From: Microbacterium telephonicum
Lineage (GTDB): Bacteria; Actinomycetota; Actinomycetes; Actinomycetales; Microbacteriaceae
NCBI RefSeq assembly: GCF_003651225.1
Contig: NZ_RCDB01000001.1
Span: 434,001 to 498,000 of the forward strand
DNA length: 64,000 nt
Direction: 5' to 3'
Shown here piece after piece: positions 24,525 through 33,279 of this stretch (position 1 is the stretch's first letter; every line of letters starts with the position of its first letter). Made by a program: the position numbers and the translations under genes. The notes beneath the pieces are model-generated. The model made no database searches. It was not told the DNA's origin and saw only the letters and a program-made list of their open reading frames with translations.

Positions 24525-24929
24525 TCACGTTCGACTGACTGAAAGCTCCCAGAGCGTGAGGGAGCGCGGCGCAGCTGCTCCTTCGCCGGGCGACGGCTGT
24601 CGTGCGCCGGGAGACAGCGCGCGGAACCAGGCTCGCGTCGGCGCCACGCCCGCATGCACGGTGGGTGGCTGCAACGTCATCCCGCAGTGCACGCCCATCG
24701 CGGCGTGCGGGCTGCCGTTTCCATCCGGGCACACCGCGCACCCCGCGCAGTCCGAGAGATCCGGGGAGTGGGTGCTCTCGCTCTGCGTCGACATCGCGGG
24801 CGCGGCATCCGCGGCCGTCGCGGGAGAAACATGCAGGGCGAGGAGAGCAACGAGGACCAGCCCGATGACCGCGCACATGCCGCGCCACCGCGCGTAGCGG
24901 CGAGAGCTGGTGATCGCGGACGAGGTCAT
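24525..24929 (-). CDS. DUF6153-like secreted/membrane small protein, copper island
   Basis: 134 residues. An N-terminal hydrophobic helix (MCAVIGLVLVALLALHVSPA) is followed by a histidine/cysteine-bearing stretch (SPDLSDCAGCAVCPDG, then HCGM). The end SLTLWELSVSRT closely matches the end of the protein at 25051 (LLDLSISRT). The Cys and His suggest metal binding. It is first in a minus-strand unit with cueP and divergent from its relative, around a CsoR-type operator. The exact function is unknown. Confidence 0.7.
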   Translation of the reverse strand: MTSSAITSSRRYARWRGMCAVIGLVLVALLALHVSPATAADAAPAMSTQSESTHSPDLSDCAGCAVCPDGNGSPHAAMGVHCGMTLQPPTVHAGVAPTRAWFRALSPGARQPSPGEGAAAPRSLTLWELSVSRT

Positions 24930-25014
24930 GGCTCCCTCAGGATGTCACGACGATCGCGTGCCCCCACCCAGCCTTCTGACAGGAAAAACCAGCTGGCGGC
25001 GGGGTGGGGGTGAA

Positions 25015-25029
25015 TACCCCGGTGGGGTA
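25015..25029. promoter_or_regulatory. CsoR-type copper operator
   Basis: TACCCC-GGT-GGGGTA is a perfect inverted repeat of the TACCCC(n)GGGGTA type recognised by actinobacterial CsoR repressors. It lies between two divergent DUF6153 genes, about 20 bases before the plus-strand one. A similar site lies at 26217. No csoR gene is in the window. Confidence 0.7.
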
Positions 25030-25050
25030 CTCTGCGAACCAAGGAGATCT

Positions 25051-25482
25051 GTGGCCCTGGACACGACGCGAACTCGTCTGCATCCGCCGATGCTGTGGCG
25101 GTGGATGCTGTCGGTGTTGCTCGCGGCGCTGGTGATGGTGGGGCTGCTGGGCATGCACACGCTCATGACCGGGCACCCCGAAGCGCCGATGACGGCCGTT
25201 TCGAGCATCGGCGCCGAACACGGCCACGGCCCCTCGTCGGACACCGGTGTCGTCGCCGAGACCACCTGTACGGACTGCGCGCCCGGTGCGTCGCATGACG
25301 CGTTGATGGCGGCGTGCGTGCTCGGTCTGCTGGCGGTGGTGCTGTGGGCGGCGCGCTCCGGCCCCGGGGTCATCCGCGGCCGAAGCCGCGGGCCGAGCCC
25401 GCCGGCGCGTGTGGTCGGGGTGCTGTTGTCGGTACTGCCCCGTCCGCCGTCGCTGCTGGACCTGTCCATCAGTCGAACGTGA
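25051..25482 (+). CDS. DUF6153-like membrane protein, copper island
   Basis: 143 residues from the GTG at 25051 after AAGGAGAT. Two hydrophobic helices are visible (WRWMLSVLLAALVMVGLLGM and LMAACVLGLLAVVLWAA). Between them is a His/Cys-containing loop (EHGHGPSS, then TTCTDCAPG) that could bind copper. The end LLDLSISRT repeats that of the protein at 24525. It is followed by the DUF305 gene, 81 bases on, which suggests one operon under the operator at 25015. Confidence 0.7.
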   Translation: MALDTTRTRLHPPMLWRWMLSVLLAALVMVGLLGMHTLMTGHPEAPMTAVSSIGAEHGHGPSSDTGVVAETTCTDCAPGASHDALMAACVLGLLAVVLWAARSGPGVIRGRSRGPSPPARVVGVLLSVLPRPPSLLDLSISRT

Positions 25483-25563
25483 ACCGACCGTCCCGGCCCT
25501 CGTGGCCGGGGCTGAGTCATGCCCGCACGCGGGCGAAGTTCACCGATCGATGGAGAAGGACCA

Positions 25564-26169
25564 ATGGTTGTGAAGAAGTTCCGATGGACGGTATTGACTG
25601 TCGTGCCGCTCGCGGTGGCGGTGTCGCTGGCAGGGTGCGCCTATGTCGGCGGCGGATCGATGCCGGGGATGGGCCAGGGCGGGATGATGTCGCCCACGTC
25701 GCCGTCTGCCCAGGTCAACGCGGCGGACGAGATGTTCGTGATCATGATGATCCCCCACCACGAGCAGGCGGTGGAGATGAGCGACACGATCCTCGGCAAG
25801 GACGGCATCGACGATCAGGTGCAGGCCCTGGCGCAGCAGATCAAGGACGCGCAGGCCCCCGAGATCGAGCTCATGCAGTCCTGGCTCACCAATTGGGGAA
25901 TGAGCTCCAGCGGCGACATGAGCGGGATGGGGCACGGTGACGGAATGATGTCCGATGGCGACATGGCGGCACTGGAAGCCGCCGACGGCACGGAGGCGGC
26001 GCGGTTGTTCCTGGAGCAGATGATCGTGCACCACGAGGGCGCGATCGAGATGGCGCAGACCGAACTCGACCAGGGAGCAAACGAGGAGGTGATCGCGCTC
26101 GCGCAAGCGATCCTGGACACGCAGACTACCGAGATCGCCACGATGGAGAACCTGCTCACCCAGAACTGA
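25564..26169 (+). CDS. DUF305 lipoprotein, ferritin-like copper-associated protein
   Basis: 201 residues. A lipobox (LAVAVSLAGCAYVGG) and a methionine/glycine-rich linker are followed by two DUF305 repeats with the metal-type motif: FVIMMIPHHEQAVEMSDTIL and FLEQMIVHHEGAIEMAQTEL. The middle is also Met/His-rich (SGMGHGDGMMSDGDM). DUF305 proteins commonly sit in copper-resistance clusters and are thought to bind metal outside the membrane. The ATG at 25564 follows AGAAGGA. A terminator follows at 26176. Confidence 0.9.
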   Translation: MVVKKFRWTVLTVVPLAVAVSLAGCAYVGGGSMPGMGQGGMMSPTSPSAQVNAADEMFVIMMIPHHEQAVEMSDTILGKDGIDDQVQALAQQIKDAQAPEIELMQSWLTNWGMSSSGDMSGMGHGDGMMSDGDMAALEAADGTEAARLFLEQMIVHHEGAIEMAQTELDQGANEEVIALAQAILDTQTTEIATMENLLTQN

Positions 26170-26175
26170 GGAATC

Positions 26176-26218
26176 ATTCCGAGGGTCTCGCCCTGTCGAA
26201 CGCGAGACCCCTCGGAAT
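26176..26218 (+). terminator. Terminator after the DUF305 gene
   Basis: ATTCCGAGGGTCTCG (26176-26190) pairs with CGAGACCCCTCGGAAT (26203-26218), with one bulged base. It lies 7 bases after the DUF305 stop. Its right end overlaps the copB operator by two bases, so stem and operator share DNA. Confidence 0.75.
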
Positions 26219-26233
26219 ACCCGAGGGGGGTAT
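26217..26233 (+). promoter_or_regulatory. CsoR-type copper operator for copB
   Basis: ATACCC-GAGGG-GGGTAT is a perfect 6-bp inverted repeat of the same type as the site at 25015. It lies about 95 bases upstream of the copB start and downstream of the DUF305 terminator. Confidence 0.65.
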
Positions 26234-26325
26234 CCCGGTTGATGGATGACATGTCGGCAATCCGAGGAAGGGCACCCCGCCTGACGCCGGAATCATCCGA
26301 CCACAGACCAGCGAGGAGGCTCGTC

Positions 26326-28476
26326 ATGACCGATCCGCACGCACACCACCACGACACATCACGGGGAACACGCGAGGCGCCGGTCGGCTCTCACGCCGCT
26401 GAGCACGGTGGCCACCACGTGAACGGCATGGACCACCCGGCCGGGCACGACCCTCACGGCGAGCATGATCACCCCGGTGGGCATGCCGGGCACGGGGCCG
26501 ATCATGTGGCACGGTTCCGGCAGTTGTTCTGGATCAACCTGATCCTCGCGGTGCCGGTGGTGGCGTTCTCGAGCATGTTCGCCATGCTCTTCGGGTACTC
26601 GCTGCCCGACGCCCCCGGCATCAACCTGATCGCTCCGCTGGTCGGTACGGTCATGTACTTCTGGGGCGGCTGGCCGTTCCTGTCCGGCGCGGTAAGCGAA
26701 CTGCGCGCACGCACACCCGGGATGATGCTGCTCGTCGGCGCGGCGATCACCGTCGCGTTTCTCGCATCCTGGGGCGCCAGTCTGGGCCTGCTGCACCATG
26801 AACTCGAGTTCTGGTGGGAGCTCGCGCTGCTGATCGTGATCATGCTCCTCGGCCACTGGATCGAGATGCGCTCCCTCGCCCAGACCACATCAGCCCTGGA
26901 TTCACTCGCCGCGCTTCTGCCTGACGAGGCCGAGCGCGTCGACGGCGACCAGATCGTGACGGTTTCCCCCGCAGACCTCCGTGTCGGCGATGTGGTCGTG
27001 GTCCGTCCCGGCGGCAGCGTCCCCGCCGACGGCCGGATCGTTGACGGGCGGGCGGACATGGACGAGTCCATGGTCACCGGCGAATCACGCCCCGTCTCCC
27101 GCAGCACCGGCGACACCGTCACCGCGGGGACCGTCGCGACCGACTCCGGCCTGCGCGTCCAGGTCACCGCGACCGGAGACCAGACCACCCTCGCCGGCAT
27201 CCAACGACTCGTCACCGACGCGCAGAACTCCACCTCCCGCGCCCAGCGCATCGCCGACCGCGCCGCCGGCTGGCTGTTCTGGTTCGCCCTCGGCGCCGCC
27301 GCGGTCACCGCCGTCGTCTGGACCCTCGTGGGCAGCCCGGACGACGCCGTCATCCGCACCATCACCGTCCTCGTCATCGCCTGCCCGCACGCGCTCGGAC
27401 TGGCGATCCCGCTCGTGGTGTCCATCGCGACCGAACGCGCCGCCCGCGGCGGGGTGCTGATCAAAGACCGTCTCGCGCTCGAACAGATGCGCACCATCGA
27501 CGCCGTCTTGTTCGACAAGACCGGAACCCTCACCAAGGGTGAACCCGTCGTCACCGCCATCGCCCCCACCGGCGGTCGCGACGCCGACACGGTGCTCGCG
27601 ATCGCCGCCGCGGCAGAAGCCGACAGCGAGCACCCACTCGCCAAAGCCATCGTCCGTGCCGCGCAACACCGTGGCCTCCAGATCGAGAACGTCACCGGAT
27701 TCACCTCCTCCCCGGCGGTCGGCGTGACCGCCACCCTGGACGGTCACGAGATCCGTGTCGGCGGTCCCCGCCTGCTCGAAGAGCTCGGCGCATCGGAAGT
27801 CGATGAAGCGGCAAACTGGCGCGCAGACGGCGCAATCATCCTGCACGTCGTCCAAGACGGCGCCATGATCGGCGGACTCGAACTCGCCGACGAAATCCGT
27901 CCGGAATCCCGCGAGGCCGTCGACGCGCTCCACAAGCTCGGCGTCGAGGTCGTAATGATCACGGGCGACGCCGAGGCCGTTGCCCACGCGGTCAGCACCG
28001 AACTGGGCATCGACCGCGTCTTCGCCGGGGTGCGCCCGGAAGACAGGGCCGCCAAGATCGGTGCGCTCCAGGCCGAGGGGAAGAAAGTCGCTATGATCGG
28101 CGACGGCGTCAACGACGCCCCCGCCCTCGCAACCGCCGACGTCGGCATCGCGATCGGTGCCGGCACGGACGTCGCGATCGCCTCAGCCGGCGTGATCCTC
28201 GCGAGCTCCGACCCGCGCTCCGTGCTGTCCGTGATCGAACTGTCCCGCGCCAGCTACCGCAAGATGAAGCAGAACCTCTGGTGGGCCGCAGGCTACAACC
28301 TGATCTCTGTACCGCTCGCCGCCGGCATCCTCGCCCCCGTCGGATTCGTGCTGCCGATGGCAGTCGGCGCGATCCTTATGTCCCTGTCCACCCTCGTCGT
28401 CGCCCTCAACGCCCAACTCCTGCGCCGGCTGGACCTCGACCCCGGGGTAAGCACGCGCGCGATCCTAACGAGATAG
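26326..28476 (+). CDS. copB: Copper-exporting P-type ATPase, CopB type (CPH motif)
   Basis: 716 residues. The N-terminus is very histidine-rich (HAHHHDTSR, HGGHHVNG, HDPHGEHDHPGGHAGHG). Membrane helices follow, then the actuator loop (MVTGESRP), the membrane motif CPHALGLAIP with CPH instead of CPC, the phosphorylation site DKTGTLTKGEP, and the hinge GDGVNDAPAL with HP (SEHPLA) before it. CPH plus a His-rich tail defines the P1B-3/CopB group, which exports copper or silver. The start at 26326 follows GAGGAGG. Expression is probably copper-induced through the operator at 26217. Confidence 0.95.
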   Translation: MTDPHAHHHDTSRGTREAPVGSHAAEHGGHHVNGMDHPAGHDPHGEHDHPGGHAGHGADHVARFRQLFWINLILAVPVVAFSSMFAMLFGYSLPDAPGINLIAPLVGTVMYFWGGWPFLSGAVSELRARTPGMMLLVGAAITVAFLASWGASLGLLHHELEFWWELALLIVIMLLGHWIEMRSLAQTTSALDSLAALLPDEAERVDGDQIVTVSPADLRVGDVVVVRPGGSVPADGRIVDGRADMDESMVTGESRPVSRSTGDTVTAGTVATDSGLRVQVTATGDQTTLAGIQRLVTDAQNSTSRAQRIADRAAGWLFWFALGAAAVTAVVWTLVGSPDDAVIRTITVLVIACPHALGLAIPLVVSIATERAARGGVLIKDRLALEQMRTIDAVLFDKTGTLTKGEPVVTAIAPTGGRDADTVLAIAAAAEADSEHPLAKAIVRAAQHRGLQIENVTGFTSSPAVGVTATLDGHEIRVGGPRLLEELGASEVDEAANWRADGAIILHVVQDGAMIGGLELADEIRPESREAVDALHKLGVEVVMITGDAEAVAHAVSTELGIDRVFAGVRPEDRAAKIGALQAEGKKVAMIGDGVNDAPALATADVGIAIGAGTDVAIASAGVILASSDPRSVLSVIELSRASYRKMKQNLWWAAGYNLISVPLAAGILAPVGFVLPMAVGAILMSLSTLVVALNAQLLRRLDLDPGVSTRAILTR

Positions 28477-28548
28477 CTCAGAAGCGCACCCGGTACGCGG
28501 GATCCCTAATCGTGCACTGCCCGGTCGGGGTTCGGGGGACATCGCCCG

Positions 28549-30255
28549 GTGGTTCAGTGGCCCGAGCGGCGATTCTTCAGTGTCGTGCGTATGCCTCAGA
28601 ATCGAGTCGTGATCACCAACGGCGTTGCGCGTGCGCGATCTGCTTCCGCGCCTACTCCGTCTCCCGTTGCGAAACCGACACGCCGATGGTTGATCTCTGC
28701 TGTCGCTACGGGAGTCGCCGTTGTCGTCGTCGCGGCCGGGTTCGTATACGCGAACTCCGACTCAGATGGCGATGGTTTGAGCAACGCCGCCGAGCACTTC
28801 GGTTGGACCGTCGCTGACGGCGCTATCTACGTCACTGATCCGTGGTCAGCGGATACGGATGGTGACGGGCTCACAGATGGCGACGAAGCCGGCACAGCTG
28901 CGAGAACCGCAGACGGAGAGACGGCTTACGCGGGGCGGTCGGATCCCACGCGGGAAGACTCGGACGTCGACGGGTTGGATGACAGGTTGGAGACGAAGGG
29001 CTGGCGGAGTACCGATGGCATCGTCTACCTGACTGATCCGATGGAGCCCGACAGCGATGGTGACGGGCTTAGCGACGGGCAGGAAGCCGGGGCGCCCATT
29101 GATGGTGCCGCATACGTGGTGTTCTCTGACCCGCAGAAGACCGACACGGACGCGGACGGGCTGACCGACGCCGAGGAGGCGGACCTCTCGCTTGATGCCT
29201 TCAACGCAGACAGCGACGGTGACGGGCTCAGCGACGCGGACGAGGTCGATCAGTTTGGCACGGCACCTGATGAGATCGACACCGACGGTGACGGATTTGA
29301 CGACGCCTACGAACTCGCGAATCGTGAAGGCCGCGGTCTCGATCCGCTGTGGCCTGACGAGCAGATCTCTGCGTCGACATATGCGTGGGACTTCGCGCAG
29401 GGAGCCGTGTTGGGCGAACTCGCTCCCGGAGACTCGCTGCCATGGTTGGCCGGGAATCTGGCATCGGGGGCGTCGGGCTTCATCCCGGGCGCCGGGTGGG
29501 TCGTCGGCAGTGCCGCCGACGTTCGCGATGCCGTCGGCGCCGCGATTCACGCTGACTGGGTGGGTGCTGGCTTCAGCGTGCTTGGGCTTGTTCCCTTTGG
29601 TGGCGATGCAACCGCCATCCCCGCAAAGGTTGCGAAGTTCGTCGCACGCCACCCTGAACTCGCTCCGGCGGTCGGCGCGGCTATCGTCGGACTCGCATGG
29701 GTCCCGAGCCACATCAAGGCGTCGGCACTCAAAGCGATTGCACCGGCGGACTGGGACTACCTCCGTGCGCACGGCGTGAGTGAGGCGTCGCTCCTTCGCC
29801 TGCAGCAGGGCAGATCAAGCATCAGCACGGTCGCCATCTCAGCCCAACGCAGTGGGCACGTCGAACGCGTCAACACACCATTCTTCGACAGTGGACCGGC
29901 TGGCGAGGCTTGGCTGGAAGCCCGCTACCCGCCCACCGATGGTGTCAAACACTCGCAAGTAGTCCTGCGCACCGATGGTTGCATCGTCGTGTGCAATGCC
30001 GTCGCTCGCCGATTCGATGTGTTCGTAGACGGGGTCGCACACGAGTCCAAAGTCGGGCGCGTGACGCTCACCGACTCCATCGAGCGACAGATCAGATCGG
30101 ACGCGTACCTCGTTGAGAGCGGCGTCGGTGGTGTGGAGTCCGCCCACTGGCACTTTTTCGCGAGCGGTCAGTCGAACTCGATCGGCGCGACCCAACCGGT
30201 GCTTGATCTCCTCGACGAGCTGGGTATCGAGTACACGATTCACCTCCCGAAGTAG
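28549..30255 (+). CDS. Ca-repeat protein with C-terminal nuclease-like toxin domain
   Basis: 568 residues. A membrane or signal helix (WLISAVATGVAVVVVAAGFV) is followed by about five thrombospondin-type-3-like calcium repeats of the form DSDGDGLSD, DTDGDGLTD. A helical pretoxin-like region follows (ASGFIPGAGWVVGSAADVRD, and more helices). The last 130 residues fit a PD-(D/E)xK nuclease-like toxin: RRFDVFVDGVAHESKVGRVT (Asp, Glu-x-Lys) and SAHWHFFASGQ. This is the layout of a contact or secreted polymorphic toxin. I keep the GTG at 28549, preceded by GGGGGA; an ATG at 28591 is possible. No immunity gene is seen directly downstream. Confidence 0.75.
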   Translation: MVQWPERRFFSVVRMPQNRVVITNGVARARSASAPTPSPVAKPTRRWLISAVATGVAVVVVAAGFVYANSDSDGDGLSNAAEHFGWTVADGAIYVTDPWSADTDGDGLTDGDEAGTAARTADGETAYAGRSDPTREDSDVDGLDDRLETKGWRSTDGIVYLTDPMEPDSDGDGLSDGQEAGAPIDGAAYVVFSDPQKTDTDADGLTDAEEADLSLDAFNADSDGDGLSDADEVDQFGTAPDEIDTDGDGFDDAYELANREGRGLDPLWPDEQISASTYAWDFAQGAVLGELAPGDSLPWLAGNLASGASGFIPGAGWVVGSAADVRDAVGAAIHADWVGAGFSVLGLVPFGGDATAIPAKVAKFVARHPELAPAVGAAIVGLAWVPSHIKASALKAIAPADWDYLRAHGVSEASLLRLQQGRSSISTVAISAQRSGHVERVNTPFFDSGPAGEAWLEARYPPTDGVKHSQVVLRTDGCIVVCNAVARRFDVFVDGVAHESKVGRVTLTDSIERQIRSDAYLVESGVGGVESAHWHFFASGQSNSIGATQPVLDLLDELGIEYTIHLPK

Positions 30256-30370
30256 CCGCAGAATAGCGGTCGGAGACAGGATCTCCCTCCATCCCCATAA
30301 GGGCGCTGTCAGTACGCGCCCCCGCCGGCGGCGACCCAAGGCCATCGCCGGTAGGGGCTGCGGCCTGGGC

Positions 30371-30979
30371 TCAGAAGATGTGCGCGTCGCTCGCGGCACG
30401 GAACGCTGCCCGGCGACGCTGTAGTTCGCGGTAGACGGTGGCTCGAGAGACACTGAACAGCTCGGCGATCTCGGTTTGGGTGTACTCGCCGCGGTCCTGG
30501 ACGTCGAACATAAGCTTGCGCTGCGTTGTCGACATCTTCGGCTGCTTACCCTTTAAGTGACCTTTCGCGCGGGCGACCGCCATCCCCTCCTTCGTGCGCA
30601 TGCTGATTAGGTCGCGTTCGAACTCGGCAACCATCGCGAGCACATTGAACAGCAACCGCCCCACTGGGTCGGTGGGGTCGTACCTGCTGCCGCCAAACCT
30701 GAGCGCGACGCCTTTCGTCGTCAGCTCGTCGGCGATGTCGCGCGCATCCTTCACGGACCTGGCGAGCCGGTCGAGCTTTGTGACTACGAGGGTGTCGCCT
30801 TCTCGGACTGCGGCGAGCGCTTCGCGGAGCCCTGGCCTGGCGCGGTTGGTGCCGGTCAGCCCGTGATCGACATAGATGTTCGAATCGAGAACCCCGAGCC
30901 GCAATAGCCCGTCCCGCTGCGAAGTGAGGTCCTGATCAGCGGTCGAGACTCTGGCATAGCCAATCTGTGTTCCATTCAT
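30371..30979 (-). CDS. Serine recombinase of the resolvase/invertase family
   Basis: 202 residues: IGYARVSTADQDLTSQRDGL (catalytic Ser), a DHGLTGTNRARPGLREALA segment, TLVVTKLDRLARSVKDARDI, and LLFNVLAMVAEFERDLI. It ends in a small HTH (YTQTEIAELFSVSRATVYRE). It resolves or inverts DNA at short sites in Tn3-type elements or invertons. The ATG at 30979 is preferred to an earlier start. I saw no transposase beside it and no evident paired crossover sites. The 340 bases upstream (30980-31319) hold no gene I can support. Confidence 0.93.
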   Translation of the reverse strand: MNGTQIGYARVSTADQDLTSQRDGLLRLGVLDSNIYVDHGLTGTNRARPGLREALAAVREGDTLVVTKLDRLARSVKDARDIADELTTKGVALRFGGSRYDPTDPVGRLLFNVLAMVAEFERDLISMRTKEGMAVARAKGHLKGKQPKMSTTQRKLMFDVQDRGEYTQTEIAELFSVSRATVYRELQRRRAAFRAASDAHIF

Positions 30980-31319
30980 ACCACCGAGCTTGATACCGGC
31001 GGCCGGCGGGGGACCCCGGTCGGATCCCCATCGGAGCACTGCACGGAAGCGGCGTGCGCGTCACATGCGAAGCCACAGCAAGGTCTCGACAATTCGAAGC
31101 GTGCCGTGAACGTGTGAAGGTCGGCCGGCCACTGCGGGATCCTCGGCGACGGCCGCGGCCAGTCAGTGGGGGCGGCAAGTGCGCATCCCGCTGCGTACAC
31201 CGCTCGCAAGCGGGACCCTGTTCGCCCAGATGGCCTCGCCGAGCACGGCTTCGGCAACACAACTATCACAACCGCATGGTTTTGTCAGAGTCGCGCCGAG
31301 TGCGTAATCGACCGGTCGG

Positions 31320-33080
31320 TTACGACTTGTAGACCTCAGCCAAGAACCTCGGGGTGAGGGCCGACCCCTTGAAAACCTGATCGCGAGTCTGGTTCGGGTT
31401 CGCCTTGACTTCCTCGTTGTACGCATCCACGAGCGCCTGAAGCACCTTGTACATCACGGGATCTGTGCTCGACGGTTTGATGCGTGCGTGGTTGTTGAAG
31501 TACTTGATCGACTCGATCTTCTTCAGTCGCAGCTTCTTCATCACGTATCCGGTCGCGACATAAAAGCGAGCGTTGGTGGAGTCGTCCAGAATCTTCTGCG
31601 CGGGCTTCGACTTGACGAACGCGTCGACTGCTTCGAGCAGGTCTAGCGCTGCCGCGTAGGCGGGCCTTTGAGCGTCGTCCGGGAAGATCTGGGCGTAGAT
31701 TTCCGGTCTGTTGATGAGAGTCGAGGGCCGCGCACGTGCGTCTGCAGGACGGCCGAGCGAGATGGCGATCATTGCCTGCGCAAGCTCGTTAATGGAAATG
31801 ATTCGATCAGCGGGTTTGCCCGCGTTTCGGTACTGGTTCTTCCTTCTCTCGTAGAACCAACCACGAGTCGCCAAGTACTCCTCGATCTCGACGTGAATCA
31901 GCTCCGTTGCCTTCAGTTGGATGCTGGTGATGTTCGTCTGCCTGTTGGTTCCGGCGATCACCATGTCTCGGGTGGCAGAGTCGGCGGCTGTGATCACGCG
32001 TACCAGAATTGACTGTTCGAGCCTGGCGGCAGGGATCGCCTTATCCGCGCTCGCTAGATGAATGACATTCGTGGTCTGAAGTCCATTCACGATCAGCGGT
32101 CGGGTCAGGTTAATCGCGTGTGGCGGCACGTCTTCGGCCTCGTCGGCGAGGATCGTGACGCCGTTGTTCAACCACCAGAAGGAAGTGGCGGCGTCAGACG
32201 TCACTGTCTCCTTGATAGCGCCGTTGACGGTGCCCGTCTCGCCTGCGAAGTCGCGCACGTTGGAATCGAATAGGCCGGCCCGCAGTTCGACTGAGTTCTC
32301 ACGGTGGATGAACTTGAGGTAGTCGCTGATTTTCACCAGGCCGACGAACGAGCTAGCCGCTCTGACGAGATCGTGGCTGAACTGTAGCGGGACCTTGGTC
32401 GCCGGGGTGTACCGGAGGAGTTCGCACATCGCTGTGGCGCCGAGCAGCTCGACGTCCACGGTGCCGCCTGTGGGTAGCAGCGGCTCGACCGCGCCCTTTA
32501 GCAGTCCGGCTTTGTTCGCTTGGTCATGAGAGCTCTTGAGGATGTCTTCAGCACCCTTGGTGGCGTACAGGAAATGAACGTGCACCACCGGGGACTTCGC
32601 GAGCAGATGGGTGTAGACCGATCGATAGATTCGCGTTCGCTCGAGCAGTGTGGTCTCATACACAGCCTCGAGCGACTTTTCGTCCGCGGTCCGCGGCAGA
32701 AGCTGCGTAAGGGAATCCCGAGCGCGAGTGATGGGATCGCTCTTCCAACTGGGACTCCACTTCGACTGGATCACAAAGACGTCGAGTCGAGGCCCCTGCG
32801 CGATTGCATTGACGGCGCTCGCCTGGCCAGAAACGACCGGGCTGTCTATATCGAGAATCTCGTTCTCGTTGAGAACTACGTAGAAGCTATCGATACCACC
32901 GTCCTTCGCTTTCTTTACGACCCCCTTCGCCACGTCACTAGTCGAGGGCGAGTATTCTTTGAGGATCTGAGTGGAGGCGAAGTACTCGTAGGCATCCCCA
33001 TCCGCCATTCCTGGGTAGTTCGCTGCGCGCCACTCCATGAACGCGGCTTCGAGCACATCCTGATCTGGCGTATTGGGCAT
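31320..33080 (-). CDS. AIPR-family (abortive infection phage resistance) protein
   Basis: 586 residues. The AIPR signature is clear: SFWWLNNGVTILADEAEDV, LIVNGLQTTNVIHLA and ITAADSATRDMVIAGTNRQT, and NELAQAMIAISLGRPAD. The N-terminal part has a GGIDSFYVVLN region followed by DVFVIQSKWSPSW, reminiscent of a PD-(D/E)xK nuclease (D, Q-x-K). AIPR proteins were linked to phage abortive infection in Lactococcus. Divergent from a TIGR02391 gene at 33280, it forms part of a defence patch. Its own start is an ATG at 33080. Confidence 0.88.
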   Translation of the reverse strand: MPNTPDQDVLEAAFMEWRAANYPGMADGDAYEYFASTQILKEYSPSTSDVAKGVVKKAKDGGIDSFYVVLNENEILDIDSPVVSGQASAVNAIAQGPRLDVFVIQSKWSPSWKSDPITRARDSLTQLLPRTADEKSLEAVYETTLLERTRIYRSVYTHLLAKSPVVHVHFLYATKGAEDILKSSHDQANKAGLLKGAVEPLLPTGGTVDVELLGATAMCELLRYTPATKVPLQFSHDLVRAASSFVGLVKISDYLKFIHRENSVELRAGLFDSNVRDFAGETGTVNGAIKETVTSDAATSFWWLNNGVTILADEAEDVPPHAINLTRPLIVNGLQTTNVIHLASADKAIPAARLEQSILVRVITAADSATRDMVIAGTNRQTNITSIQLKATELIHVEIEEYLATRGWFYERRKNQYRNAGKPADRIISINELAQAMIAISLGRPADARARPSTLINRPEIYAQIFPDDAQRPAYAAALDLLEAVDAFVKSKPAQKILDDSTNARFYVATGYVMKKLRLKKIESIKYFNNHARIKPSSTDPVMYKVLQALVDAYNEEVKANPNQTRDQVFKGSALTPRFLAEVYKS

Positions 33081-33279
33081 ACCACCGAGTGAATCACAGT
33101 GGCGAACGGGCGAGCAGCCTGCTGACGATTCCTACACTTATCCGCAGCACGACGCGTTCATCGATCTCACCGACCGCGACAGTCAGAATCACCGACCGGG
33201 CGCGGCGCGATTGACGGTCGCTCATCGTGCCCAACGTCACGCGTGCCAAACGGACGTGAGGTCGGCATAGTTCGGCAGA

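Noticed and set aside
23870-24655. Longer start for the CueP gene (261 residues)
   Set aside because: The added 72 residues are arginine-rich and overlap the upstream gene; the later ATG gives a proper lipoprotein signal.
30371-31039. Serine recombinase with flanking inverted sites as an inverton
   Set aside because: I could not find a matched pair of short inverted crossover sites around the gene.
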